NCBI GenBank assembly: GCA_012519055.1
Contig: JAAYQU010000002.1
Location: 1-48,928, forward strand
Direction of reading: 5' to 3'
DNA length: 48,928 nt
From: Bacteroidales bacterium
Lineage (GTDB): Bacteria; Bacteroidota; Bacteroidia; Bacteroidales; Salinivirgaceae
Below the pieces are notes generated by a model. The model saw only the letters and a list, made by a program, of their open reading frames with translations. It made no database searches and was not told the origin of the DNA. Below, piece after piece: positions 33,836-42,379 of this stretch; position 1 is the first letter of the stretch; each line of letters begins with the position of its first letter. A program made the translations under genes and the position numbers.

Positions 33836-33875
33836 CAATCCGTGATAATCTGTTCAATCCGTGTAGTCTGTGTTC
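33836..33875. repeat. AATCCGTG/AATCTGTG repeat, two 19-20-bp units
   Basis: Two tandem units, each CAATCCGTG followed by (A)TAATCTGTT or TAGTCTGTGTT, at 33836-33854 and 33855-33874. Its right half (33854-33874) is also the coding 3' end of the minus-strand 262-aa gene, supplying the stop and the last six or seven residues (NTDYTD). Confidence 0.75.
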
Positions 33876-34642
33876 AAATTCCTAATTGTAATACATTTGT
33901 CTTCAAACAGATAAAGCAAGTCAGTATAAATAAAACAGCCTTTAATTGCAGCTACGTTTGAGGCAACCACTTTGCTTTCTTTAAGTTTTATGTCGTATGA
34001 ATACAGATCACCTTCGTCAATAAAGTGAACAATCTGTTTAGAAATTTGCGATTTTTCGAGACCTTTCTGGTAGTGTCTTGTTAAGTACTGTCCAAAAAAA
34101 TCTAAAACCAACCAAGTACTATCTGTCATTAAAAACCAGAGCTGTTGGTCGTAGGCTACCATTTTTTTTATCTCTGAAACATGTCCGTAGTTACTGAATG
34201 AGAACGAAAGGTTGATCCTCAAGTTATTTTGCAGTTCGTATATTGTATTGGTTTGCATATCGGCAGCCCAAATTCCTCCGCTTATAGAACGGCAAACTTT
34301 AGTAATGTCGTAAATTCCCGAAATTGTTAAATCCAAAGGATCAGCAATTTCTAATAGATGTCTGTCCAAAACTGATATTTGATAAGATTCCGGGTAAAAA
34401 ACCAAAACCCTTAGATTATCAGAAGCGTCAATGTAAATTATGTTGTTTGTGGCAGGTGGAGTCCATTTAGCAATAATATTTCCTTTATTGTCAAACTTTA
34501 GTATTTCTCTACTGGTATTAATCAGAATATTTCCGTGGCTGTCAACGTGCCAATCGGTATATTTCCCAGTATCTATTCTGACTTGCGAAAAAGCAGGCAG
34601 CAATCCAAAAGCCAGAATTATAGTTGTAAGTATATACTTCAT
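33854..34642 (-). CDS. Secreted beta-propeller-like protein, function unknown
   Basis: A 262-residue protein with a signal peptide (about 1-19, ending PAFSQ). The mature part consists of repeated short blades with the phrase DSHGNILINT(S)REILKFDNKGNIIAKW, typical of NHL/SMP-30-like propellers, but only about five such blades are visible and no catalytic residues are recognisable. The C-terminus LNTDYTD and the stop codon are encoded inside a dispersed repeat (33836-33875), which suggests that the original end was replaced or extended by repeat insertion. A heptad array also precedes the gene, so it sits between two repeats. Cotranscription with the upstream GH3 gene is possible (55-bp gap). 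Confidence 0.75.
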   Translation of the reverse strand: MKYILTTIILAFGLLPAFSQVRIDTGKYTDWHVDSHGNILINTSREILKFDNKGNIIAKWTPPATNNIIYIDASDNLRVLVFYPESYQISVLDRHLLEIADPLDLTISGIYDITKVCRSISGGIWAADMQTNTIYELQNNLRINLSFSFSNYGHVSEIKKMVAYDQQLWFLMTDSTWLVLDFFGQYLTRHYQKGLEKSQISKQIVHFIDEGDLYSYDIKLKESKVVASNVAAIKGCFIYTDLLYLFEDKCITIRNLNTDYTD

Positions 34643-34645
34643 TTT

Positions 34646-34697
34646 CAGTTAAAAGTTAAAAGCACTTTTACCTTGCTACTTGCTCCTTTTACCTTTC
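34646..34697. repeat. Heptad repeat (AAGGTRM family) between GH3 and propeller genes
   Basis: On the minus strand, directly after the GH3 stop codon, four 7-bp units (AAGGTAA, AAGGAGC, AAGTAGC, AAGGTAA) are followed by two TTTTAAC units. The array ends three bases before the downstream ATG. GTAAAAG and CTTTTAAC can pair, so it may form a hairpin between the two genes. Confidence 0.8.
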
Positions 34698-36206
34698 CTA
34701 CAGGTTCATTGCCAACAGTTCGTCAATATACTTTCTATCATTTGCAAGGCTCGGCACCTTGTTTTGACCGCCAAGTTTGCCACGTTTTTTCATCCAGTCG
34801 TAGAATAAGTTTTCTCGTGCAACAATGATTTCGGGAGTTTTAATAACGCTATCCTTAAATCTTTTTGCCTCATAATCACTATTTAGCGATTTTAAAGCGT
34901 TATCTAAAATAAACGCAAACTCTTCTAAGTTGTCTGGTTGCTCCTCAAACTCTATTAACCACTGATGCCGAGCATTATTGTTGTCCATAAAAACAGGTGC
35001 AACGGTAAACTCTTTTATTTTTGATTTTGTTTTATCTGTAGCAATTTTAAGCGCGTCAAGCGCGTTGTGCACCATAAGCTCCTCGCCAAAAGCGTTTATG
35101 TATTGCTTTGTGCGTCCGGTAATTCTTATTTTATGAGGTTTTAGTGATGTAAACTCCACAGTGTCGCCAATAATATATCGCCAAAGTCCTCCGTTTGTGC
35201 TGATTACAAGAGCATAGGTAACGCCAATCTCAACCTCCCCGATAGTTAAAACGGAGCAGTTTGGTTGACCAAATTCCGATAGAGGAATAAACTCGTAAAA
35301 CACACCGTAATCAAGCATTAACAGCATATCAGATGTGTTTGGATTATCCTGTATAGCGAAAAAGCCCTCGCTTGCGTTATATGTCTCCATATAGTGCATG
35401 TTCGGAGAGGGTATAAGCTCGTTATAGGCTTCTCTGTACGGAATAAAGCTAATACCACCGTGAATAAACAGCTCCAGGTTAGGCCATACTTCAAGCAGGT
35501 TGCTCTTTCCGGTTTTTTTCAGCACCTCGCGAATTAATACAAGGTTCCATGATGGAACGCCTGCAATGCTAACAACATCTGTGTTTATTGTTGACTCGAC
35601 TATTCGCGCTATTTTTTCTTCAAAGTCCTCTATTAAAGCGTATTTAGCTTTTGGTACACGTGCGAAATTTGTCCAAAAAGGTGCATTATCTATTAATATT
35701 GCAGAGAGGTCAGCGTCAAAAGTTTTTTTCTTGTAACTATTTATTTTTGTGCTACCTCCCAGGGTTAAAGTCTTTCCTTTAAAGGCTTTGGTATTTGGGT
35801 AATTCTTATGATAAATTGACAAGACATCTTTTCCTCCGCGAAAATGGCAATTTTTTAAAGCATCATTAGTTACAGGTATAAACTTACTTTTGTCTCCGGT
35901 TGTTCCCGATGATTTTGCAAACCATTCTACGGTTCCGGTCCATAACAAATCTTCCTCTCCCGATCTAAGACGTTCAATCCATGGTTTAAGGTCATCATAT
36001 TCCTGTATGGGGACTCTATTTTGAAAATCTTCAACAGTTTTAATTGTTGAATAATCGTAAAATTTGCCCCAAACTGTGTTTTTTGATTTCTTAATAAGGT
36101 GTTTAAATACTTTCTCTTGAGCTTTAACGGGATGTTTTCTAAACCACTCTATTTCAGCTAATCGATTGCGACCATATAGCGCAACTATTGTATTTAGTAG
36201 AGACAT
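34698..36206 (-). CDS. GH3 family acyl-acid adenylating enzyme
   Basis: A 502-residue member of the GH3 auxin-responsive family, an ANL-type adenylating enzyme that joins acyl acids to amino acids in plants. Bacterial members occur widely in Bacteroidetes with unknown substrates. The ATP-binding P-loop is EWFAKSSGTTGDKSKFIPV, followed by MHYMETYNASEGFFA and LWRYIIGDTVEF; the C-terminal domain starts RITGRTKQYINAFGEE. An upstream TTG (36227) extends the frame, but it lies inside the -7 box TATATTTG, so ATG 36206 is chosen. No signal peptide, so cytoplasmic. The product is not predictable. Confidence 0.92.
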   Translation of the reverse strand: MSLLNTIVALYGRNRLAEIEWFRKHPVKAQEKVFKHLIKKSKNTVWGKFYDYSTIKTVEDFQNRVPIQEYDDLKPWIERLRSGEEDLLWTGTVEWFAKSSGTTGDKSKFIPVTNDALKNCHFRGGKDVLSIYHKNYPNTKAFKGKTLTLGGSTKINSYKKKTFDADLSAILIDNAPFWTNFARVPKAKYALIEDFEEKIARIVESTINTDVVSIAGVPSWNLVLIREVLKKTGKSNLLEVWPNLELFIHGGISFIPYREAYNELIPSPNMHYMETYNASEGFFAIQDNPNTSDMLLMLDYGVFYEFIPLSEFGQPNCSVLTIGEVEIGVTYALVISTNGGLWRYIIGDTVEFTSLKPHKIRITGRTKQYINAFGEELMVHNALDALKIATDKTKSKIKEFTVAPVFMDNNNARHQWLIEFEEQPDNLEEFAFILDNALKSLNSDYEAKRFKDSVIKTPEIIVARENLFYDWMKKRGKLGGQNKVPSLANDRKYIDELLAMNL

Positions 36207-36224
36207 AATAATGTTACTTTGATA

Positions 36225-36232
36225 CAAATATA
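36225..36232 (-). promoter_or_regulatory. -7 promoter box TATATTTG for the GH3 gene
   Basis: Minus-strand TATATTTG matches TAnnTTTG, 19 bases upstream of ATG 36206. The adjacent heptad array would supply the -33 region. Confidence 0.55.
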
Positions 36233-36240
36233 TGTAAAAT

Positions 36241-36472
36241 CAATTAACAATTAGCAATGTGTAATTAACAATTTTCTTAGGAGCGAGGGCAGAGCCAAGC
36301 CAGTTTGAGCTATGCCGAGTGACGACAGAAAATGTAGTGAAACTGAACTATGCCAATGACTACGGCGATTTACTTAGCGAAGCCGAAGTATTGAAAGTAA
36401 TTAGCAATGTGCAATTGTCAATTAAAAATGAATAATTGTTCATTGTTAATTGCTCATTGCTAATTGCCCCGT
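36241..36472. repeat. 230-bp repeat region with AATTARC heptad arrays at both ends
   Basis: Left end (36242-36275): units AATTAAC, AATTAGC, AATGTGT, AATTAAC, AATTTTC. Right end (36400-36472): units AATTAGC, AATGTGC, AATTGTC, AATTAAA, then an inverted arm of the same words ending at the tolC-like gene. Between them is about 125 bp with a diverged 20-bp direct repeat (GAGCTATGCCGAGTGACGAC near 36307; GAACTATGCCAATGACTACG near 36345). No ORF. The right arm overlaps the last six codons and stop of the outer-membrane efflux gene (36446). Confidence 0.8.
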
Positions 36473-37861
36473 AGCTTTTTGATAGTACGTTAGTTTCGTT
36501 TTAAATTCGGTTTTTGCGTCTATTAGATTACTGTGTGCTTCTTGCCACTGTGTTTGTGATATTAATAAGTCGGTTAGTAGCTCAGCACCCAATTCGTAGC
36601 GTGTTTGACTAAGCTCAAGGTTTTCAGATGCCTGTTTAAGTGCTGTTTCACAAATTGATATTCGCATAAAAGCATCTTGTAAATCTAATTTTGCCTTTTC
36701 TGTCTCTAAACTAAGTAGTCTGCTGTTTTTTTCTAACTCTAAATTTTTGATATCGCGTTCTGCTTTTGCTGATTTAACCTTGTATACTCCTTCGCCCCAG
36801 TGGAATAGCGGTATTTTCAGAGAAGCCATAATATTAAAACCGTTGCTTTTTTGTTCCATACCCGTAATTTCAATACCTCCAATCCATGAGTAACCTGCAC
36901 TTACTCCAAAAGTTGGAAGGAAGTCGGCACGGTTCATTTTTATTTGCTCGTTTTGCATATCAATCTGTTTCATCAAAAGAGAGTATTCGGGTCTTTGCGT
37001 AACATCTTCATTTCCAACCATCGATAGAGCTTCCGATGAACAATCAATAACAGTATCGGCTACAACAATATCGGTATTAAACTCGAGCCCTAACGCTTGA
37101 CAAAGTGCCATTTTTGATAATGATAATCCGCTACGGGCTTTCTGCAAATCTAGTGTTGCCTGATTATGTTTTACCATAACTTTTCCAAGTTCGTTTTGAT
37201 GAACTAAGCCTATGTCAACACTTTTGCGCACAAAGTTTACAAGAGAGTCGAGCATGTCTAATGCCTGGCTTGCCAGTTTAACTTTCTCGTTTACAGAAAC
37301 ATAAGTCCAATATGCTTTATCGGATTCAAAAATTGCATTCATCTCTTGCAGACTCAGATTTTTCTCTGCCATCTGCTTACCCAATTTTGCCATTTTGTTG
37401 CCAGTGATTATTTTCCCTCCAGCAAAGATGGGTTGTTGCAAGTTAACTCCTGCCAAATAAGCTCCTTTCAGGGTTAGCTCTAAAGGCATATAACCATATG
37501 AATTAAAAACAGGGTTACCGTCCGGACCGTAAATTGGGTGTCCCGTAATAGGGTGGTAGAAATAGTCTGGTACCAATTGTCCCGACATTGGGTCGAGTTT
37601 AAAAGTTGGAAGATATAGATCCTGTTTAAATGTATTGGTTAAATATGCCATTGTAGCAGAGGCTGATATCGAAGGCAGATACATTGTGCGAACAGCTTTC
37701 CTTTCAGCGTCAGCCTTTTCGATAGTCTTTTCAGCTATCTTCATATTGTGATTGTTCTCAATTGCTAACTCTCTGGCGCGTTCTAATGTAAGAACCTCTT
37801 GCGCTGATACTCCAATTGTTATGGATATAAGCAATATTGTATATAATATCTTGTGTCTCAT
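36446..37861 (-). CDS. TolC-family outer-membrane efflux channel
   Basis: A 471-residue outer-membrane factor that gives the RND pump its exit duct. Signal peptide 1-20 (ending VSAQ), then two OEP repeats of long coiled-coil helices (about 25-250 and 260-465). A typical opening is EVLTLERARELAIENNHNMKIAEKTIEKAD, in part, and the second repeat ends in a long helix before the C-terminus. A loop of about 40 residues near 75-115, rich in Tyr/Pro/Gly, probably faces the outside. Third gene of the adaptor-pump-channel operon. The C-terminal residues QLAMSN and the stop codon are encoded by an AATTAGC-type heptad arm, so the natural end of the protein has been shaped by the repeat. Confidence 0.93.
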   Translation of the reverse strand: MRHKILYTILLISITIGVSAQEVLTLERARELAIENNHNMKIAEKTIEKADAERKAVRTMYLPSISASATMAYLTNTFKQDLYLPTFKLDPMSGQLVPDYFYHPITGHPIYGPDGNPVFNSYGYMPLELTLKGAYLAGVNLQQPIFAGGKIITGNKMAKLGKQMAEKNLSLQEMNAIFESDKAYWTYVSVNEKVKLASQALDMLDSLVNFVRKSVDIGLVHQNELGKVMVKHNQATLDLQKARSGLSLSKMALCQALGLEFNTDIVVADTVIDCSSEALSMVGNEDVTQRPEYSLLMKQIDMQNEQIKMNRADFLPTFGVSAGYSWIGGIEITGMEQKSNGFNIMASLKIPLFHWGEGVYKVKSAKAERDIKNLELEKNSRLLSLETEKAKLDLQDAFMRISICETALKQASENLELSQTRYELGAELLTDLLISQTQWQEAHSNLIDAKTEFKTKLTYYQKATGQLAMSN

Positions 37862-37865
37862 GTAA

Positions 37866-37914
37866 ATTAGTTAAAAGTTATAAGTTATAAGTAGAGACAG
37901 GGTATGCCCTGTCT
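37866..37914. repeat. AGTTAWA heptad array plus AGACAGGG palindrome
   Basis: Between the pump and channel genes: units AGTTAAA, AGTTATA, AGTTATA, AGTAGAG (37869-37896) run into the perfect hairpin AGACAGGG-TATG-CCCTGTCT (37895-37914). It could slow or process the transcript between the two genes. Confidence 0.7.
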
Positions 37915-37975
37915 GTACAATAATTTGCATGTGCTGTCGTCTGTACATAATTTTCTCAATCGTTTTCGGTTTTTT

Positions 37976-40900
37976 CTAAGTTTTAACACGGTAAAAAATA
38001 GCATATAATATTGGTACAAAAACTAATGTGATTAATGTTCCTACAATTAAACCGCCAATTACGGCTACTGCGAGGCTTCCGTACATTGGGTCGGTTAGCA
38101 GTGGCAACATACCTAAAACTGTAGTTGCCGAAGCCATAATAACCGGTCGTGTTCTCAAAATGGTAGCATTTACAATAGCATTGCGTGGTTGATTGCCCTC
38201 TTTAAGCTGTCGTTCAATTTCGTCTAACAGAACAATAGCGTTTTTCACTAACATACCTATCAAACCAATGGTTCCGATAATCGCCACAAACGTGTAAGGT
38301 TGCCCAGTCAAAAGAAGTCCGGAGATTACCCCAATCATTGCCATTGGAATACATAGCAATATGATAATTGGTCGCTTGAAGTCGTTAAAAAGTATTACTA
38401 AAATCAGAACTATCAGTATAATTGTTACCGGGAAAAATCTAAATATGTTATAAACTGCTGTATGTTGTAGCTCATGCTCTCCCATCCAGCGCAACGAGTA
38501 GCCTTCGGGTAACTCAATTGATTCTATCTGTTCACGAATATCGTTACGTGCAACCGCAGGGTTGTACTCACTTTTGGGTTCGCATTGTGCTTGAATGGTT
38601 CGTTTGCCATCAACACGGCGTACAATTTGTTCTTCCTTTTCAACATCGATACCCGATGTTACTGAACTCAATGGAACTGAACGTATTATCTCGTTTTTAA
38701 TATCTTCCAACGATTTTATTCCAATCATTAATCCCGCTAACGTGTTTTTATCAACTGAGTTTACGTTAGGGATCATATTCCACACAGGTATATCGTCAAG
38801 TTTTTCGATACTCGAACCGTCTTTATCGGTCATTCTCAATTTTACAGCAATTGGGCGTTCGCCCTCATAAATAGTTCCCAAGGGCACCCCTTCTGTTGCA
38901 GTTAGCAGTGCCAAAGCCAAATCTTGACGTGATGTGCTGTTTCTGCGAGCTGCGTCCATTTTATATTGTGCCACTAACGATTTTCCCATGGGCTCCCAGT
39001 CAACACCAATGGTAGACTTGTCGATGTATGGGCTTTGGTGCATTATCTCCATAGCTTGGCTTGATAGTTGCCTTAATACAGCTGGGTCTGGCCCAGAAAA
39101 TTCCGCTTCAACAGTATGCGAAGCTTTAACCGACAGATTATATTTTCGGAAACGAATATTTGCATCGGGATAATTGTTTCTCAAATACTCCTCGAAAATG
39201 GGTTTCATTCGGTTAAGTGTTTCGTAGTCCTCGAAATTGACTAACACTTCGCCGTAATTATCAGCAACATCGCCTATTGGACGCACTAAACAGTATCGAG
39301 TGGGAGTCATTCCTTGACTTGTGGTGATCAGCACAACTTCGTCGTATTTTAGAAAGTGTTCTGTTATTTCGTGCAAGTCTTTATGCATTCTGCTTGCTGT
39401 TGTCCCATAGGGCAACTTATATTCGATGTAAGCCTGACTATAGTTGAAGTCGGGGAAAAACGTTTTCTTTACATTTTTGATATTGTAAATAGCGACTAAA
39501 AATAGCAGTAGTGATATTGTTAATGTGGCAAATTTATGATGTAGAAAAAATGTAACAGTTTTTCTTAACCATTTATACAATGGAGTATTAAATGGGTCTG
39601 TGTTCTGTTTTTTCTCGGGAATTTTAAGAAAAATAGCCGAAAACAGAGGCACCTGCGTTAGAGCAAATACCCAACTAAGTAGCAGTGATATACACAATAC
39701 AACAAACAAATCGTGAACATAGGTTCCTGCTGTGTCTTTTGACAGAACAGCTGGAAGAAATGCAAAAACTGCGATAAGCGTTGCTCCTAAAAGGGGCCAG
39801 GCTGTACGTTTGGCAGGGATAGTAAATGTGCTTTTACTGCGTCTGCCTTGCTGCTGCATTCTGACTAATATTCCGTCTATAACCACAATTGCGTTATCAA
39901 CCAACATTCCCATTGCTACTATAAACGCACCAAGCGAGATACGTTGTAACGTGCCATCTGTGACATAAAGGAACGGAAATGTCGCTACTACGGTAAGAGC
40001 GAGTCCTCCGCCGATAATCAAACCACTTCGTAAACCCATGGTTATCATCAGTATCAAAACTACTGTAGCTACTGACATTATAAGGTTTATCATAAAGTCG
40101 TTTATCGCGTCTCGGACTATATCGGGCTGGAAGAATATTTTTTCAAAATCGTAGCCCGCAGGCATTTGAGCATGTAGCTCCGACATGCATTTATCGACAC
40201 GTTCGCCTAAATCAATAATATTGTAGCCCGACTCCATTGATATCGAAATACCAATAGCTTGCTTGTTATTTAAGTGTAGCGTGTTTTTCATCGGATCAGG
40301 GTAGGTGCGTACAATTTCGGCGAAATCGGAGAGTTTGAAAATATCTTGGTTAAATCCTGTAATTACGATGTTTTCTAAATCTGTAATGCTGTTTGCTTTT
40401 CCGCTGACTTTCACACGTAATTGCTCATCTCCAGTAGTAAGCATTCCTGCATAAAGCGATGAGTTATAGTCGTTTATAGTTGTTATAAGCTGTAAAGGCA
40501 AAATTCCCATTTGTGCCATTTTTTCCTGCGACAATACTATTTCAACTACTTCGTTTTGCTCACCGTAGATTGCGACTTTGCGCACTCCTTCAACTTGTAG
40601 TAGATTGCGTTTGATATATTGCGCGTAATCCGACATCTCTGAAAGTGAGTAGCCGTCAGAGGTCATTGCGTAAAACATGCCGTAGACGTCTCCTATATCA
40701 TCAATAACCATTGGTTCTTGTGCTCCCTTAGGAAGTTTTGGTGTCGCGTTTTTAAGTTTACGTCTCAAAAACTCCCAACGTTGCTCAATCTCCTCTTGTG
40801 GAACGGTCATTTTTAGCTCAACGTCAATCATCGAGACATTAGCGGTCGACTGTGACTTTATGCTCTCAATATCAGCTAATTCGCTTATTGCGTCTTCTAA

Positions 40901-41098
40901 CACAGATGTTACTTGCATTTCTACTTCATGCGCAGACGCACCCGGATATACGGTCACAACTTTGGCAATCATGACTACAATTTCAGGGTCTTCTAACTTA
41001 CTGATATAGCGATATGAGTACAATCCAGCTATAAATAACGCTACTATCAGAAAATAAAAAATGTTCTTTTTTCTGAATACAAGTTCCGAAATATGCAT
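37976..41098 (-). CDS. RND-family efflux pump, inner-membrane subunit
   Basis: A 1040-residue proton-driven pump of the AcrB/HAE family with 12 predicted membrane helices and two large periplasmic loops. Features are TVYPGASAHEVEMQVTSVLE near the N-terminus, the helix-4 relay motif GMLVDNAIVVIDGI, and the helix-10 Lys in GLIGMLVKNAIVLLDEI. The AcrB pair Asp407-Asp408 reads Asp-Asn here, so one relay carboxylate is replaced, though Lys940 is kept. Its ATG overlaps the stop of the adaptor gene by one base (TAATG), so they are translationally coupled. Export of lipophilic toxins is the family role; the specific substrate is unknown. No local regulator gene is present. Confidence 0.95.
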   Translation of the reverse strand: MHISELVFRKKNIFYFLIVALFIAGLYSYRYISKLEDPEIVVMIAKVVTVYPGASAHEVEMQVTSVLEDAISELADIESIKSQSTANVSMIDVELKMTVPQEEIEQRWEFLRRKLKNATPKLPKGAQEPMVIDDIGDVYGMFYAMTSDGYSLSEMSDYAQYIKRNLLQVEGVRKVAIYGEQNEVVEIVLSQEKMAQMGILPLQLITTINDYNSSLYAGMLTTGDEQLRVKVSGKANSITDLENIVITGFNQDIFKLSDFAEIVRTYPDPMKNTLHLNNKQAIGISISMESGYNIIDLGERVDKCMSELHAQMPAGYDFEKIFFQPDIVRDAINDFMINLIMSVATVVLILMITMGLRSGLIIGGGLALTVVATFPFLYVTDGTLQRISLGAFIVAMGMLVDNAIVVIDGILVRMQQQGRRSKSTFTIPAKRTAWPLLGATLIAVFAFLPAVLSKDTAGTYVHDLFVVLCISLLLSWVFALTQVPLFSAIFLKIPEKKQNTDPFNTPLYKWLRKTVTFFLHHKFATLTISLLLFLVAIYNIKNVKKTFFPDFNYSQAYIEYKLPYGTTASRMHKDLHEITEHFLKYDEVVLITTSQGMTPTRYCLVRPIGDVADNYGEVLVNFEDYETLNRMKPIFEEYLRNNYPDANIRFRKYNLSVKASHTVEAEFSGPDPAVLRQLSSQAMEIMHQSPYIDKSTIGVDWEPMGKSLVAQYKMDAARRNSTSRQDLALALLTATEGVPLGTIYEGERPIAVKLRMTDKDGSSIEKLDDIPVWNMIPNVNSVDKNTLAGLMIGIKSLEDIKNEIIRSVPLSSVTSGIDVEKEEQIVRRVDGKRTIQAQCEPKSEYNPAVARNDIREQIESIELPEGYSLRWMGEHELQHTAVYNIFRFFPVTIILIVLILVILFNDFKRPIIILLCIPMAMIGVISGLLLTGQPYTFVAIIGTIGLIGMLVKNAIVLLDEIERQLKEGNQPRNAIVNATILRTRPVIMASATTVLGMLPLLTDPMYGSLAVAVIGGLIVGTLITLVFVPILYAIFYRVKT

Positions 41099-42168
41099 TA
41101 TAATAATCCTCCGATATTTGTTTCACTAATAGGCTCTATGATTTCAACTTTCTCGTTGTCTTTGAGCGAATTAACGCCCGATACAACTATAGTTTCATCG
41201 CCCTTTAGCCCCGATTTTATACTAACTTTACCATCTCCATATATCTCTCCAATTTCGATAGCGTATTTGTTTACAATCGAATCGGATTTGTTGACAATCC
41301 ATATGTTAGGCTCTTCATTATTGTAAAATATTGCGCCAAGCGGTATAACCAAGTCGTTGCTGTCGGTGCGTTTGTACTCCATTGTTATGGCTACCTCCAT
41401 ACCCGGAAAAACTCTTTTGTCAGATTGTGGACCTAAACCGTAGTACATTCTGTAAAGTAAACTGCTGTTGGCTTTTGCCTGATAGTTAAGTAGTTGTAAT
41501 GGTATTTCTGAAGCATCATCAATATTAAGTTTGCAAGTAACTTTTTTAATCTTGTCTCGTTCGACAAAAAGTTTAGATGGAATATCGACCTCTACCTTAT
41601 ATGAGTTCACATCTAACAGATCAGCAATGGGCATTCCAATGTTTACAATTTCACCTTTTTGGAAATTTATGTTTTGGATATAGCCCGAGAAAGGAGCGTA
41701 GAGCTTAGTGTCGTTTAACTGATCCTTTGCACGATTTAGCTGTGCTGTGATCATCTTTTCTCCTGCTACAACTTTTTGATAATCAGCCTCAGTAACCGCG
41801 TTTTGTTTATAAAGTTCAATAACCCGACTTGTTTCGGTAGTAACCTTATTGTATTCGGCTTGAGCCACAGATAGTTGCAGTTGATAGTCGCGTGGGTCCA
41901 TTTCTGCAACCAATGCCCCTTGCTTTACAAAGTCGCCTTGTTTTACATAAATTGCTTTTATCGGTCCGGCAACTCTAAATGAGAGATTTACGGCACGTGA
42001 TTCCTTGATTATGCCGGAAAATTCTTTTGTCTCTGTGTCCGATGCTTTTTCAATAGCTGCAACTTTAACTTTTCGTACTATAGCGTCGTTTTCGGGCTTA
42101 CTGTTACCGCAACCGTTGATAAGTACAAAAATAAATCCCAAAAGTAGTAGTTGTTTAATATTCTTCAT
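41098..42168 (-). CDS. RND efflux periplasmic adaptor lipoprotein
   Basis: A 356-residue membrane-fusion protein linking pump and channel. Lipoprotein signal with lipobox LINGC (Cys20). The order is a barrel-sandwich (biotinyl-lipoyl-like) half motif AVNLSFRVAGPIKAIYVKQG, an alpha-helical hairpin about 100-150, the second lipoyl half LYAPFSGYIQNINFQKGEIV, a beta-barrel domain about 185-270 and a membrane-proximal domain to the end. First gene of the three-gene operon. No TAnnTTTG box was found upstream, so its promoter is unassigned; the region shared with the divergent large outer-membrane protein gene includes a heptad array. Confidence 0.93.
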   Translation of the reverse strand: MKNIKQLLLLGFIFVLINGCGNSKPENDAIVRKVKVAAIEKASDTETKEFSGIIKESRAVNLSFRVAGPIKAIYVKQGDFVKQGALVAEMDPRDYQLQLSVAQAEYNKVTTETSRVIELYKQNAVTEADYQKVVAGEKMITAQLNRAKDQLNDTKLYAPFSGYIQNINFQKGEIVNIGMPIADLLDVNSYKVEVDIPSKLFVERDKIKKVTCKLNIDDASEIPLQLLNYQAKANSSLLYRMYYGLGPQSDKRVFPGMEVAITMEYKRTDSNDLVIPLGAIFYNNEEPNIWIVNKSDSIVNKYAIEIGEIYGDGKVSIKSGLKGDETIVVSGVNSLKDNEKVEIIEPISETNIGGLL

Positions 42169-42279
42169 AGTGTTTATTATTTTTTCTTGCTATTAATGAG
42201 ATACAAAAAAACATTAAAATGACGTTATAACCGTTATGGTGTTTCCGAAGTGTTGAAATTCGGGAATGAAACGTACTAT

Positions 42280-42312
42280 GAAAGGTAAAAGGAAAAGGGA
42301 GCAAGGTGAAAG
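42280..42312. repeat. Heptad repeat (AAGGTRM family) upstream of the large outer-membrane protein
   Basis: Four diverged 7-bp units (AAGGTAA, AAGGAAA, AGGGAGC, AAGGTGA) followed by CTTTAC and CTTTTAAC words. The array lies in the divergent control region between the efflux operon and the gene at 42380. It is translatable in frame with that gene, but the leader reading is rejected. Confidence 0.75.
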
Positions 42313-42348
42313 TATTTTAAAGCTTTACAAGCTTTTAACTCAATTAAC

Positions 42349-42356
42349 TATATTTG
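42349..42356 (+). promoter_or_regulatory. -7 promoter box TATATTTG for the large outer-membrane protein gene
   Basis: Matches TAnnTTTG; a TTTAC lies 20 bases upstream (42324-42328). The implied start near 42363 is 17 bases before ATG 42380, which supports that start over the upstream ATG at 42266. Confidence 0.6.
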
Positions 42357-42379
42357 CCATATATAAATTAATTTGCCAG

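Noticed and set aside
36207-36227. TTG start for the GH3 gene
   Set aside because: The codon lies inside the -7 box TATATTTG; ATG 36206 follows at a normal distance.
42266-42379. 38-residue N-terminal extension of the large outer-membrane protein
   Set aside because: It is translated heptad repeat, lies upstream of the likely promoter at 42349, and precedes a proper signal peptide starting at 42380.
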